DNA from: Oxytricha trifallax | Taxonomy: Eukaryota; Ciliophora; Spirotrichea; Sporadotrichida; Oxytrichidae | DNA length: 64,000 bases | Assembly: GCA_000711775.1 (NCBI GenBank) | Contig: ARYC01017444.1 | Location: 1-64,000 of the forward strand | Direction: 5' to 3' | Part shown: positions 11,201 to 21,689 of the stretch, one piece after another | Layout: every line of letters starts with the position of its first letter | Position numbering within the stretch: the stretch's first letter is position 1 | Made by a program: the position numbers and the translations under genes | Notes under the pieces: generated by a model | What the model was told of the DNA's origin: nothing | What the model saw: the letters and a program-made list of their open reading frames with translations, nothing else | The model's database searches: none

Positions 11201-12890
11201 GTTGAAGTCTTTCATGCTTTCATCTTCTTGGAAGTAATCGTCATCTTCCTCGATTTACTTCAGAGGCAGTCTGATATGTTCTGAATTAAATTATATATAA
11301 AATATTTATATATAGAGTGAGTTTGAATTCTCAAAATTGCTGAGCTTCATATAGTAGTCACTCATCTATTAATCAATCTCCCTGTTATCATTACTTTTTT
11401 ATTCTTATCTATATTTATTTTACTTGATATAACCCATATATTGTTCATCACTGCTATTGGACTGTTTCATTTCTTCCGAGTTTTGATAATAAGTTAGTTA
11501 ATCATATTGGCTAATGATATAATCCTGGAAATTACTTTAACTGATACTTTGTGGGTTCCTAGTGCCAAATCACTCCAAAGATGATTAACTGGTATATTAC
11601 TGAGGCTGTAGATTGTTTGAGAGAGATTCTTTCATTAACACAGTGAGGGTGTTTTGGGGTTTTTCTTGGTAATTAGTGTTATTTAGGTTTAAATTTTGAA
11701 TGTTTTGGCTTTGAACACTCTATGATATAGATGAATGGGGTATTTACTCTTTTAGAGAACTACTTTCAATAATATTGTCTGATTAATCAAGATCTTGAAC
11801 TGAGATATTTTTATGCAAATTTATATCTTCAGGTGGCTTGGGTGTCTCTTAATCCTAATAGCTTAGTGGTATATTCTCATTTTAACTCAAAAGCAGGTTT
11901 TAATGGTTTAATTAATAGTCTATAATGGGATATTACGATTAACTCAGAGAATTATATTGGCTTTGATTTTGATCAGAATTCTGTTGGATTACTTATCGCT
12001 AATTTTAATCATAATTATTATTATTACTTCGATTTGATTCAGGATTCAAAATAATTTAACTACTACTATTGTTTAATGACGTTTTATCTAATTTCTAATT
12101 TTAGTCGCTTTAATCTATCGAAAAGTTATTCAAATTCGGACTTTAATCTATACTACTACTACTTCTACTATTTATTTGTCCCCCATCACTCTTTACTTCT
12201 TCATTATGTATTTCTTAAATTATCTGCTTTTAATTGAGTAAATGATTTTCTACATCAAGTTTTTATTGTAAAATCTGGGCTTATTTCTGCATCATGTACT
12301 AATCAAATGCGATTGGCTTCATTGAATCTATTTATATATGATCATAGTAAAATCATTATATCTATAATTTTAGAGAATAGATTTTTAAATAAATCTAGTA
12401 CTTTCATGTAGTCTAGACATTTCTATTGTTCTTCAGGCAATTAGGGAGAAATCTCTCTTTTATTGAGATATCTGACTTCAATATCTACTATCATATTTTT
12501 TATCAGATTTACCAATAACTACTCACAGTCTATTTTCTCTTTTTAAAGTAATTGTTATGCATTGCCTATCTTTTAATAAATCACTTTAGTTACTTTATAA
12601 ATCATTCATTAATCTCAATATTTATTTCACTACTCAATATATAATATATATATATATGAAAACAAATAAATCTTTGCGAATTGCGCCAATAATAGTTTAT
12701 GCTACCCCTCTAATTAAGAGATAAGGCCTGTGATAATCTCACTCAAAGCTCCTAGTTTCTTGTTTAAACTTTAGAATTCCTGGTCACTATTAAAATTACA
12801 AATTTTTCTATAGAGTAATTGCACTTGTTTCTTCGAAATCAAAGTTTTTAATTATTTCTAATAGATTATCATCAATTCTGCTGCGCTCAT
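5290..12890 (-). CDS. Giant Q/N-rich protein gene, 1981 aa after removal of 12 IESs
   Basis: ATG at 12890 (MSAAELMIIYQKQLK), TGA at 5290-5292. Raw translation breaks repeatedly, but at each break a 4-7 bp direct repeat brackets AT-rich DNA, and deleting one repeat plus spacer restores the frame. The twelve deletions total 1655 bp, and 7601 minus 1655 leaves 5946 nt, exactly 1982 codons. The protein is very rich in Gln, Asn and Ser, with a hydrophilic N-terminal helical part, long low-complexity tracts, and an acidic patch (EEDDDYFQEDE). A helical segment at about 9460-9590 (SIDEAKKLALYASLELDH, then KALEYLRKGLASLE) resembles an MIT domain, a three-helix module found in ESCRT- and microtubule-associated proteins. 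The C-terminal third is coiled-coil-like. Function unknown; the MIT call is moderate. The IESs indicate a gene destined for the somatic nucleus. It is divergent with the gene at 13253. Confidence 0.85.
5840..5879 (-). other. IES 1 of giant gene, 40 bp, pointer AATTG
   Basis: AATTG at 5835-5839 and 5875-5879. Excision joins KDFHKSN to QSADFSVTGVASQ in one frame. Confidence 0.75.
6618..6651 (-). other. IES 2 of giant gene, 34 bp, pointer ATTGAA
   Basis: ATTGAA at 6612-6617 and 6646-6651. Excision joins PVTKSFS to MFNIDTIENIKK. Confidence 0.78.
7362..7677 (-). other. IES 3 of giant gene, 316 bp, pointer ATTTG
   Basis: ATTTG at 7357-7361 and 7673-7677. Excision joins NIKGTANQI to YFPNPSKITLVSGQDS. 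The spacer is about 85% A+T with poly-A/T runs. Confidence 0.8.
7993..8110 (-). other. IES 4 of giant gene, 118 bp, pointer TTTAT
   Basis: TTTAT at 7988-7992 and 8106-8110. Excision joins RFINNLHFI to NGQKQDLLQNQS; without it the downstream Q-rich frame is lost. Confidence 0.78.
8296..8371 (-). other. IES 5 of giant gene, 76 bp, pointer ACAG
   Basis: ACAG at 8292-8295 and 8368-8371. Excision joins LTHEITSSV to DIEKKIQKSMQQ. Confidence 0.74.
9179..9445 (-). other. IES 6 of giant gene, 267 bp, pointer CACAC
   Basis: CACAC at 9174-9178 and 9441-9445. Excision joins GLASLESNCV to NRQNNQLLQQQS. Confidence 0.8.
9944..10422 (-). other. IES 7 of giant gene, 479 bp, pointer CTGCA
   Basis: CTGCA at 9939-9943 and 10418-10422. 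Excision joins SEEQDLLQ to EMQLEELKKQIASDKQ. This is the longest of the set. Its interior is less AT-rich than the other IESs and contains a stretch (about 10090-10360) open on the minus strand. Confidence 0.8.
10989..11054 (-). other. IES 8 of giant gene, 66 bp, pointer ATCATTA
   Basis: ATCATTA at 10982-10988 and 11048-11054. Its length is a multiple of three and it contains no stop, so only the repeat and the uncharacteristic hydrophobic translation reveal it. Excision joins DNPANN to DVVMPYHGDEY. Confidence 0.65.
11288..11329 (-). other. IES 9 of giant gene, 42 bp, pointer TGAATT
   Basis: TGAATT at 11282-11287 and 11324-11329, with TATATA-rich DNA between. Excision joins KLSNFENS to EHIRLPLKQIEE. 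In-frame and open, so inferred from repeat and composition only. Confidence 0.6.
11544..11591 (-). other. IES 10 of giant gene, 48 bp, pointer TTAACTG
   Basis: TTAACTG at 11537-11543 and 11585-11591. The spacer has an in-frame TGA. Excision joins NLQPQQYTSQ to SNFQDYIISQYD. Confidence 0.78.
12331..12397 (-). other. IES 11 of giant gene, 67 bp, pointer AATCTA
   Basis: AATCTA at 12325-12330 and 12392-12397. Excision joins CLDYMKVLD to SMKPIAFDQYMMQK and repairs a frameshift. Confidence 0.8.
12574..12675 (-). other. IES 12 of giant gene, 102 bp, pointer ATCTTT
   Basis: ATCTTT at 12568-12573 and 12670-12675, flanking a (TA)n run. The spacer has three in-frame TGA codons. Excision joins LLLAQFAK to IGNAQQLLQKEK. 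Confidence 0.8.
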
Positions 12891-13252
12891 CTTGAATTAG
12901 TATTAGAGATAGGGTATATAGTATATATTAATATATAATTCAATAGTATACTAATATAATAATAGAACTATATTTTAAGTTTGAAAATAATTACATAATT
13001 ATATTTAAAAAATAGGGTTTCTGGGAAAATTCGGGAGACTTAGAAAGTTTTAAAAGTCTCTATGCTATATCAATATTTTGCGTTGGCAACTTATTTAATC
13101 CTTAATCTTAATTTTACATGGAAAACTTGAAATTTTATTAATTATTGATTGTCAATTTATCATTTTGTATCATTTGTAATCTATAAATACAATCTTTGAT
13201 GGTTAAATTGTTTAAATATAATTAATTAATCAATTAATTATAATAAATTTTA
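12891..13252. promoter_or_regulatory. Divergent intergenic region
   Basis: 362 bp between two head-to-head start codons (12890 minus, 13253 plus). It is strongly AT-rich, with the repeat TTAATTAATCAATTAATTA just upstream of 13253. It must hold both 5' regions, unless chromosome fragmentation separates the two genes. No specific promoter motif can be defended. Confidence 0.45.
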
Positions 13253-14693
13253 ATGAGTTAAAACAGCAATCAGCAAGCTTTTCTGCCTCAAATAAACATT
13301 AACAACAACCCCCTCAAACCCTCTCTTTCACAAGTGGGCAGTAAATTCATTCAAAACATGTGTAAGTTTATTATCATTCTCTTATTATTAAATATCTCTT
13401 ACCATAATTTAGTAAAATTTTAATTAAATTACTATTTATTATAATTTTTGCAATATACTTATTTACGTTTATTTATTTGTAGCCAGTTAGTAAAATGTCC
13501 AGCAGGTAATTTTTAATGGACAACAATAATAACAAAGTGACTTCAATGTTACTTACAGTTCAAACATGAGTGGTACTAAAAAGAATAGAGGGGGATTGGC
13601 TTAAGCTCTGTAGTAGTAGTAGTATAACTTAATTTTCAGTGATGGTCCTAATTAATAAGAAATAACTGAGGAAGCTTTAGGTATTTGTAAAAAATTGGCC
13701 ATTGATCCTAATACAATTAAGTTGAAGTAAGTTAAATCGTAGTTAAACAATCTAGAATTAGCATAGTTAATCTTGTTAAAATAAAATATCCATAGAAAAA
13801 TGAAACACTAAATATAGATAGATACAAGAATTTGAAGAAGCAGGAGTTTCAGAAACTGTTTTAAAAGTTAGATTTAAACATTACCAAGAAAAAAGAAAGA
13901 GTAAGTTTAATTCAATGGTATTATTGTATATTCCTGCAAATTTATATTTGTTACTTAATGTTAATTGCCATTTGAAACATATAAATATCTATAGATAACT
14001 TGGAGACAATTGAAAAGACAATTAGAATAAACAGGGGAATGGTTTTACCAATGGGAAATATGAATTATGGATTCAACAATAGAGATGAGATTAGTTCACC
14101 AGGCATAAAATTAAATTCTTCTGCACTTAATACACTAACCAGAACTGCTAAGTCTGCAAATAGACTTGCAGGTAACTCTTCAATGATTGTCAATTTATAT
14201 ATACAAACAGATAAGTATATTTCTCTAATTGTTATAGAAAACAGAAAGTATCTTTAAATCTATTTGATTTCAATAATAAATTTAATATAATTAGTGAATG
14301 ACCATAGAAAAGCAAGTAATGGATTTAGATTGAATCTAGTTGACAACAGAAATACCTCCTACAATTTATTCAATGTAAATTTCACAAAGACCATATTTCA
14401 ATTATTATATAAAACCATTTGAATTGTAGTCAGAGAACTAGTATGGGAAGAGCAGTAGTTTTATGGGTAGTCAGCCTGATATTCCACTTAGAGAACCATT
14501 GGATTTTGAATTCAGATTAAACAGAAAGATGGCCAAGAAAATAATAAATTAATAATAAATTGGAAAATAAGTAATTCCCAATTATTAATTTTAAATAAAA
14601 TAAATTCTCTATTAATTAAAAACAAATTGTTTTTATTTTCACCAATTTTTTAATAGAAATATATTTTTTACTTTTTTAATACTCATTTATTGA
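13253..14693 (+). CDS. Spliced gene, Q-rich N-terminus with conserved helical core, about 300 aa
   Basis: ATG at 13253. Exons 13253-13361, 13483-13726, 13818-13900, 13995-14171, 14295-14374 and 14430 onward are separated by GT..AG introns (GTAAGT, GTAAGT, GTAAGT, GTAACT, GTAAAT donors). The first five exons total 693 nt and all phases agree. The N-terminal part is Asn/Gln-rich, with a run of Gln coded mostly by TAG; then comes a helical core (EITEEALGICKKLAIDPNTI, then EFEEAGVSETVLKVRFKHYQ and EKRK), followed by a basic, serine-rich C-terminus ending near FRLNRKMAKKIINQ. The frame runs to TGA at 14691-14693, but the last 45 codons are AT-rich and hydrophobic, so the real end is uncertain (a further intron, IES or chromosome end). 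No known family was recognised. Confidence 0.75.
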
Positions 14694-15789
14694 ATTTACA
14701 AAATAATTTTAATTTTAGAATCATAAATCCCCAATAATTAAAAATTTAAGATGTACTTATTACTTATAAAAATAATAGACCAATGAATATATTGCTGTTA
14801 TTTTTAAATTTATCTTTTATTTTAAAGCTAGAATTTATAATTTACAATTAAACTTGAATTTAAAGCTTTTTATTATTTATATAAACTTGTTTTTACAAAA
14901 TAAAAATTACTTATTCTTAGAAAGGTCCACTAGTTCTTAGCTTTTCCTAAACAAAAGTAATGTTCAATATTCTTTTAATTTAATGAATTTGTATTAAGTG
15001 TCTATATTTTTAAAAAAATGAAACTCATAATAATACTTAATTTATAGTTCTAAAATTTAAATCTACTTAAATGATAATTAATACAATATATTTTCTATTT
15101 CATTTTATTTTTTGAATTCATATTTAAAATAATTAATTTTTCTAAAATATTATCGTTAATTTTATTTAATAAAACAAATATAAAAAAAATCGAAAAAATT
15201 TAAACAAAGCTATAATTTAAATTTATTTCTTATTTGGCAAACAAACAATAAAAGTGGCAACTTTTATACCTGAATTATATTTTAGTTAAGAATAATTCTA
15301 GAATTTCTCTCTCTCATTTCAAATCGACAACAAATAAAAACCTAAAACATCTCTAAATTAATTTTATTGATATTTCTTAGTGTTTTATTAAACAATATAT
15401 TATATTTATTGCAGAGTTTTAATAGGGCTTTAATGAAGTTGAAAAATGTTTAAATGTAAGGAATTAATCATTTTATTTAATATGTATAAAGTTATAATCG
15501 AAACTTGAGAATATAATTGATGGAAATCCTTTTCTTAAAATGATTTTATATTTCATTTTATCTTATTGATACAGAGATTTTTAATTTAAAAGTCCTTTTT
15601 TACTATTGATAATCATTGATAAGAGAAGTGGAGAATGGTTTATGTAAAGTTTAATATCTAAGCAAATCCAGATAATAATAATTGAAATTAGTATATCTAA
15701 AATAAAAATTTCAATTATAAAAGAGTGACAATGATAAAATCAATACAACCATTTAATAATTTTTTACTAGACGTTTAAGATTTTTTTTC
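14694..15789. other. Intergenic; start of tandem block A
   Basis: Very AT-rich, no gene seen. Homology to 57880-59230 begins at about 14840 (shared short landmarks around 14870-14960 and 15300-15360), so the left boundary of tandem block A lies just past the end of the spliced gene. Confidence 0.55.
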
Positions 15790-17330
15790 TTACAGAAAAT
15801 GCTTTATAAAGCCTATAAATAATTTATACAAAATACTAACAATTATTCAAACAAAAAACTAATAAGGTATTTGGATTTTGAATACTAAATTTTTATTATT
15901 CTCTAAAATATGCTGGTAAATCCATAATTGGTTTTAGAAATTTGAACAAATACAATTTCCATAGATATTCTTTTTATTTTGCTTTAACTGATTCATAACA
16001 GTTTCCTGTAGTTTAGCAATGTTAAACTCTAAATTAGAATTACAGCTTTATTTTAAAATTTTATACTCTTGATCACAGAACAATCCAAATGTTATAAGCA
16101 AATAATATGCTTATAACTTGGTAGAGATGCAAAATTAGTTTAAAAATAATGCCTTTCATTTATCCTAAATTGCTTCTAGGACATCTTTGTTACAGAGGCA
16201 ATTCTTCAATCTCAAATTCTTAAGATATTTGAAACTATCAAAAAGGAGTTTTATATCAGTATCTAAAAAACATTATTCAAAATTAATATTTGCAACATTT
16301 AGCTGTCTCATAAAATCCAAAATTAAGATAAATCCTCATAAGTTAATTTTGAAAAAAGATTGGAAGATACGAACAATTAAATTAAAAACTATAAGTATTA
16401 GTGGCTGAAATTAATTTAAATTAGGCTAAAGTCAAATTCACACCCTGATTTATTTTTAAAGAGTAATTCAATCCAGCCAATTGTTTTATAAGTAGGCCAG
16501 AAATTATTAATTTACGCCAATAATAATTATAGTTTTGTTTAGTTGCTCTTATCTCCTAAATTGATTAAAGGAGTTTTATATTCTGAAATAGATTTTATTA
16601 TAATATTAAATGCAATTTTACTTCTTTTATTAACTTGGTTTTAGGAATTTTAAAACTTCTTAAGCATCATTAATATGCTTGTGTTTAAATGATCTTCAAA
16701 CATTAAAGTAATATTGGGGGGGGGGAAGTTTCCTGCACTGGTTATTATATAAAAAAAAATTTTAGGGAAGTTTCCTGCACTCTTTTTTTAATTTTTTGAT
16801 TTTATTTTTTTTTCATCACATTAATCTTTAAAACAACCATCAACAAACTTCAGGACTATTTTTATTTTTATTATCATACTTTAATTTATTTATCAAGATT
16901 CAATATCTCTTCAGATTCCAAAAACTCTGATATTTTTTATATGATATTTGTAAGTTCTGTCTCTTAAATATTATAATGATTGTATCCGATTCTTATTGTA
17001 ATTATGATTGAATTTACCTTTTTCTTACCATTCCTATATAATGTTAAACTAAATTTTCTTTAACTACTTCAATGATGAGCAATGTTGTCTTAATATTAAA
17101 TGGTTCATAAAAATATTAAATTTGTTAATTTATGTCAAATTTATTAAATTTACATAAATAAAATAAAGCGTGCAGGAAACTTCCTCGAGTGCAGGAAACT
17201 TCCCCCCCCCCGTAATATTATTGTGAATTGATAAAATTTTTTTTAAAATTTGTATTTTTAGGGAGATATTTTACTTTTACAACAAAGTTAGCTTTTAATA
17301 CTTAGTATTGCAATACATTCTTGAAATTTG
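15790..17330 (-). pseudogene. A0, distant F-box/LRR-like paralogue, decayed
   Basis: Minus-strand coding remnants: FSKLTYEDLSQFWIL, RQLNVANINFEQC, then LLFDSFKYLKNLRLKNCLC with leucine spacing, and a C-terminal part KPQLWIY-like. Frames are interrupted by TGA codons and shifts and by the 496-bp element at 16716-17211. The paired copy at 59230-60270 (block C) has the same structure without the insertion. Ends are approximate. Confidence 0.5.
16716..17211. mobile_element. 496-bp MITE-like element with G10/C10 ends
   Basis: Starts with ten G followed by AAGTTTCCTGCAC and ends with the inverted copy followed by ten C. The motif AAGTTTCCTGCAC occurs twice at each end. It is flanked by an 8-bp target duplication GTAATATT (16708-16715 and 17212-17219). 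The block C homologue near 60140 has a single GTAATATT and no insert, an exact empty site. The interior is AT-rich with no gene. Confidence 0.88.
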
Positions 17331-18001
17331 TGTTTGTTTTTTCTTATTTTTATAAATGCTGCAAAATTATATAGCATTGATTAGGGCTTAAGTAAGAATA
17401 TATTATTAGCCTTAAATTTTTTATTAAGCTTTTCTTAATAATATGTTTCGGATTTATAAGATATTTTTAATTTAATTTTACTTCACTTAAACTAAATTAC
17501 ATTTACAACCTATACGACTTATTAATTTTGTTTGATTTTAAATTATCAATTTTTATTTGACAAATATATATATATATATATAATATCTGCTAAAGTATAA
17601 CTTAAATATTGAAAAATAATCAATAAATAATTAATAGAATATTAATTAACTTAATTTTATACACTACAAATTTTCACTACTTTAAATAATTATTTATAAC
17701 AATTATATTTTAAAGAAGTTTCTTTTTTTACTTGTATTTATTGGAGGAATAAAAATTATATAATCTTAAACCATTTTTTAATTAAAGTTCAATAATTTTC
17801 TCTACCAATTTTATTAAAAATAAATACTTTAATTGATTATTAAATTTTAAGATACTAAAGTGTGAAAAATTTAGAATTTAATATAAATTTATTTTTTTAG
17901 ATTAAATATGTTAAGTTAATGATTGAATTTATTGTTTGAAATTTAATTAAAAGTGATGTATCATTAATCACTTTATTGTAATGTGTAATTGATTTATACT
18001 T
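17331..18001. other. Intergenic, AT-rich
   Basis: No gene. Contains a (TA)n run at about 17566-17582. Homologous to 60271-60910 in block C. Confidence 0.5.
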
Positions 18002-19444
18002 TCATTGCTCTGATTAAAGTAAGTTGATGTCAAATAGATTTGTATGAAATTCTTACACTTAAACTGTTATACGTTTATTAACTGATCCTACTTTTTTAGT
18101 TATTTTTAAGCATACTGTAGAATCCTTGTTAGATTCTTGATCATCTATGGTTATTGAGATTTGTCTCATGTTGTAATATTAGTTCATAGTTTCAATTAGA
18201 CTTTTGGTGAACAGTTTCAGGCATTTGTTTGTTTTTACAAAGTTTGAATCAAATAAAGTAATGTTGGGAGCAAATATTGTCAAAGATTTGAAGTTTAGCT
18301 TGAAAAGGGGTTCTAGATCAGAAGACAAATCAAATTTAAATTTCAGAAAAAATTTAAATTCAATCTAGTTGGGTTAAAAGGTATTTATTGTTTCAATTAT
18401 ATCTTCATATGCTTCTCTTGAAAGAGTAGTGTCTATTCTTTAATACTTTTGATAAGTTTTACTTGAAGATTTTAGAATTTCAATTGGGTTATTATACTTT
18501 ATGCATCTTTAATAATCTAAGTTGCCAATTAAAAATTTATTAAGAATATGATAGTCACAATCCTCATCAAATTCAAAAGTCTAAATAATCTTCAAATTTT
18601 CGTATTTTGATTAATTATTCAATAGTTAATTTAAAGCTGAGCTATAGAATGATTTTGATAGTTTAAATTCTTGAAGATTCACTAGACTAGAAAACATTAC
18701 AGTGTCAATAAATACGCAATCTTTAATTTATAATGTTTTAATGTTAAAATATGGCAATTCATTAATCCTCATTAACTGCTCCATTGCATTTCTATTATTT
18801 GTGTAACACTCAGAGGTCTGCTTCATTAAATATTCACCGATGTAGCATTCTTTAAAAATTACTGTATTAAATTATTTAAAAAGTGGATAAAGACATGACT
18901 TTGAAAAGTTCAACTTTGAGTCTATTATAGTCAATTTGTGAAATTTAACATTTTTGAAATTTAATTTTTGTTTAATTTTCAATTTATCCAAGCTTTAACA
19001 TGATTTAAATAATAAATTGACAGCTAGTTTCTTATCTTAAGGCATATTTTCCAAAGAATTTAAAAATTAAATAAGCATATTTATAATATCCTAATTTAGA
19101 AGTGAGTTTAATTTGATCACAAATTAATCTGTGAAATCAATCAAGCTTTCTATATTTATGCATGTTATTTTTGCTAGATCTATTGTTAATAATTGTTTAT
19201 TTTAAAGCCTTAAAGAATTAGCATACTTCAAGCTCTCAGTTTCTGATTTTTGTAATAATAGCAAAAGAACAAAATTCTGGGTTATTTCAAGAAATGAGTA
19301 AATAATTAATCGAATATTTCTAGTTAAACTATTCTTTTGATCAAATTTTTATACTGGTTTAATTTCAGATTCTTGAGAAATAGGTTGTTGAATTAATCTA
19401 TTTTACTTTTCAGTTTGACTAAACTTAAATATTATATCTTTCAT
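18002..19444 (-). CDS. A1, F-box/LRR-like family protein, 480 aa, intact
   Basis: ATG at 19444, TGA at 18002-18004: 481 codons, open throughout with TAA/TAG as Gln. Landmarks in order: TRNIRLIIYSFLEI (about residue 40, F-box-like helix pair followed by LLLLQKSETESLKYA); LINFLNSLEN-type helix; KLTIIDSKLNFSKSCLYPLF; VIFKECYIGEYLM; TLQIKDCVFIDTVMFSSLVN followed by LQEFKL; then NFKSLTIFAPNITLFD and SITIDD near the C-terminus. No signal peptide or membrane span is evident. A near-identical copy (C1, 60911-62354) has a 1-nt insertion that breaks it, while the block B copy is truncated. No intron or IES. Function unknown. Confidence 0.87.
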
Positions 19445-19968
19445 TTTATTAAAAAACAATTTAGTTATACGAATTACTGATCTTTATACAAATATACTAA
19501 GATTATCATCAATCTGAATATTTATTTTTAATAGATTTAGTATTAATACAATTTATTTTTTTTTGATTATATAAGTCACTTTTGAGTAAATAAAATGTTT
19601 TTTCTTAGAAAATCATATAAATACTTTTAAAACCTATTATATTTATAGTTATTTAATTAAATAAAAATAATTAAATAATAATTTACTACCTCTATTTAAC
19701 TAATACAAAAAACAAACAAAATTTTTTCTCAGCTAAAAATAATAATAGAACATTCAAAATTTTTATAAAATTTGAAAAATAGTAAAAAGTAAATTGAGAG
19801 TAATATTACATTAATTGGAATTTAGATATAAGTAAATTATTAGTTGAATAATTGCAAATAATTTTAATCTTATTAGAATTATTTTTTATTGCAATTTCAA
19901 TAAACTTTATTAAATTTATTTCAAAAGAATTTAATTTTTTTGAATTAATGTTAAATAAATCAATTTAT
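19445..19968. other. Intergenic, AT-rich
   Basis: No gene seen; homologous to 39420-39933 and 62355-62867. Confidence 0.5.
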
Positions 19969-20684
19969 TCATGAATCTCTTTTCATCAATACTAAGTTAA
20001 ATTAATTAGCATCAAACTCTCTCACATATATGGTTATAAGTTTGCACACATCTAATGATTTTTTAGTAAATTTCAAGCATATTGCTGAGTCTTTTTTAGA
20101 TTATTCTTCATCAATTGTTAATGAAATTTATTTCATGCTATAATATTCATTTATTAAATCTATTGGGCTTTTGGTCATTAATTTAAATAAGTGGTTTGAT
20201 TCTAGATAATTTTAATCAAAAATTGTGATGCTTGGTGCATATAAATTCATAGATTTGAAATTTAATTTAGCTTCTTTTCTATTTACTGTAAAAATGGTAG
20301 AAAATGATCAATTTGACTTTAATTAGTAAAAGCATCAAATCTAAATTTAATATTTTGTGTAAAATTTAGCAAATTTTCTAAATTCATTTTGACTTCAACA
20401 AGTCTTGAATAATCAATTTTAAGGAATTGACAATTTTCAGTCCAATAAGTCTGAGCGAGTCTTAAACTTTTAATTTCTAATTTTTATAGAGTAGTCAAAA
20501 TTAGAAAACTTTTATTCATTTCGAGATATAAGTAAATTAATAACCGGATGTTAATTGTTAGGCATTTTTACTAGGAACTTGTCATAACTCTTTGAATTTT
20601 AGTTTTATTTTGAGCAGTCTTTTACTTCAATTAATTTTATTTTTAATTGAGACATATTTAAATTGTTTTGATATCTTTTTTCAT
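19969..20684 (-). pseudogene. A2, deletion hybrid of two family genes
   Basis: The N-terminal third (20684 to about 20270) matches the start of the intact gene at 42857-44320, and the C-terminal third (about 20268 to 19969) matches the end of the gene at 39934-41382. The join at about 20268 removes roughly 3.7 kb that blocks B and C retain. The resulting 716 bp is not a multiple of three and has a broken frame. Confidence 0.8.
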
Positions 20685-21689
20685 TTTAAAAATAAGTTTA
20701 ATCTGAATAAAATTAACAAATATATGCTCTTTTAATAATCACTAATTTAAATATTCAATAAATTATATTGGTTATAAATTTACCATTTTTCCCCCTCGAT
20801 ATAAATTAATCAATTTAATATTAAATATCATTGATCCTTCTGAAAATATAATTAAAAAGTAATTAAATGGAAATCTTATTTAAATTAATAATATTATCAA
20901 TAAGAAAAATATTAGTTTGTATTATATAAAAATTTAAGTTTTATCTTCTCCCTTAAATAAAGATTAAAAATTATTGTATATGTTGAAAAATAGAAATTGT
21001 AAATATTTTATAAATTACAATTTTACAAAATTTTAATGAGCAGATTCCCTAAATTTAAACTTATTTTGAAAATTAATATTAAAAATAATTGACATTAGAT
21101 AAGATAAAAACAACTGAAATTTTATTATATTTATTCTATTATAAATCAAATTTTGTATAGTGAGAAATAATTTTATAAAATAAATTCTTATAATTTTCTT
21201 AAATATTTTGAGAATAAATTCTGAAAAAACTTCTTAGTGAATAATGAGTAATAAAACAATATTATAAAAATTAAACTTAAATTAAAAGGCATATCTTTTT
21301 CAATGAAATATAAAATTTTAAAGGATATAAATTATTTTGGATTTTTTATAATTTTAACAATTATCACTATAGGCTCTTCCATAAACTTTTCTTGTGAGTG
21401 CAATTTCACCAATTAAATCAAAAAAAAAATTATGCAAAATTTAATTAGTTTTTTAGAAGTAACTTATCTTAATATGATTTATTTATTTAAAAAGAATTAA
21501 ATTATTGAACGTTTATATTATTATTATTGATAATAAATAAGATTTTATTAAATTTTTAATAATGAGATTTTTAAAACTTACATTTGATTAAAATGAAATC
21601 TAAATTCTTATCAAAAAAATGAATAATAATTAAATAATGTCTAGTGAGTGAGTGAAGATCTCTAAAATCCCTTATTTTAAAATAAAATT
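20685..21689. other. Intergenic, AT-rich
   Basis: No gene seen. Almost identical to 44321-45329 except for a short divergent patch near 21120-21165 (44750-44805 in block B, with a TATATA run). Confidence 0.5.

Noticed and set aside
11544-11591. TGA as a sense codon (in-frame TGA in several genes)
   Set aside because: Most cases in IES-bearing genes vanish when pointer-flanked DNA is removed; intact family genes have no internal TGA over 480-501 codons, and Trp is TGG in the transposase. Remaining cases fit ordinary decay.
17566-17582. (TA)n run as an origin or promoter
   Set aside because: Simple AT repeats are frequent in this genome; no other support.
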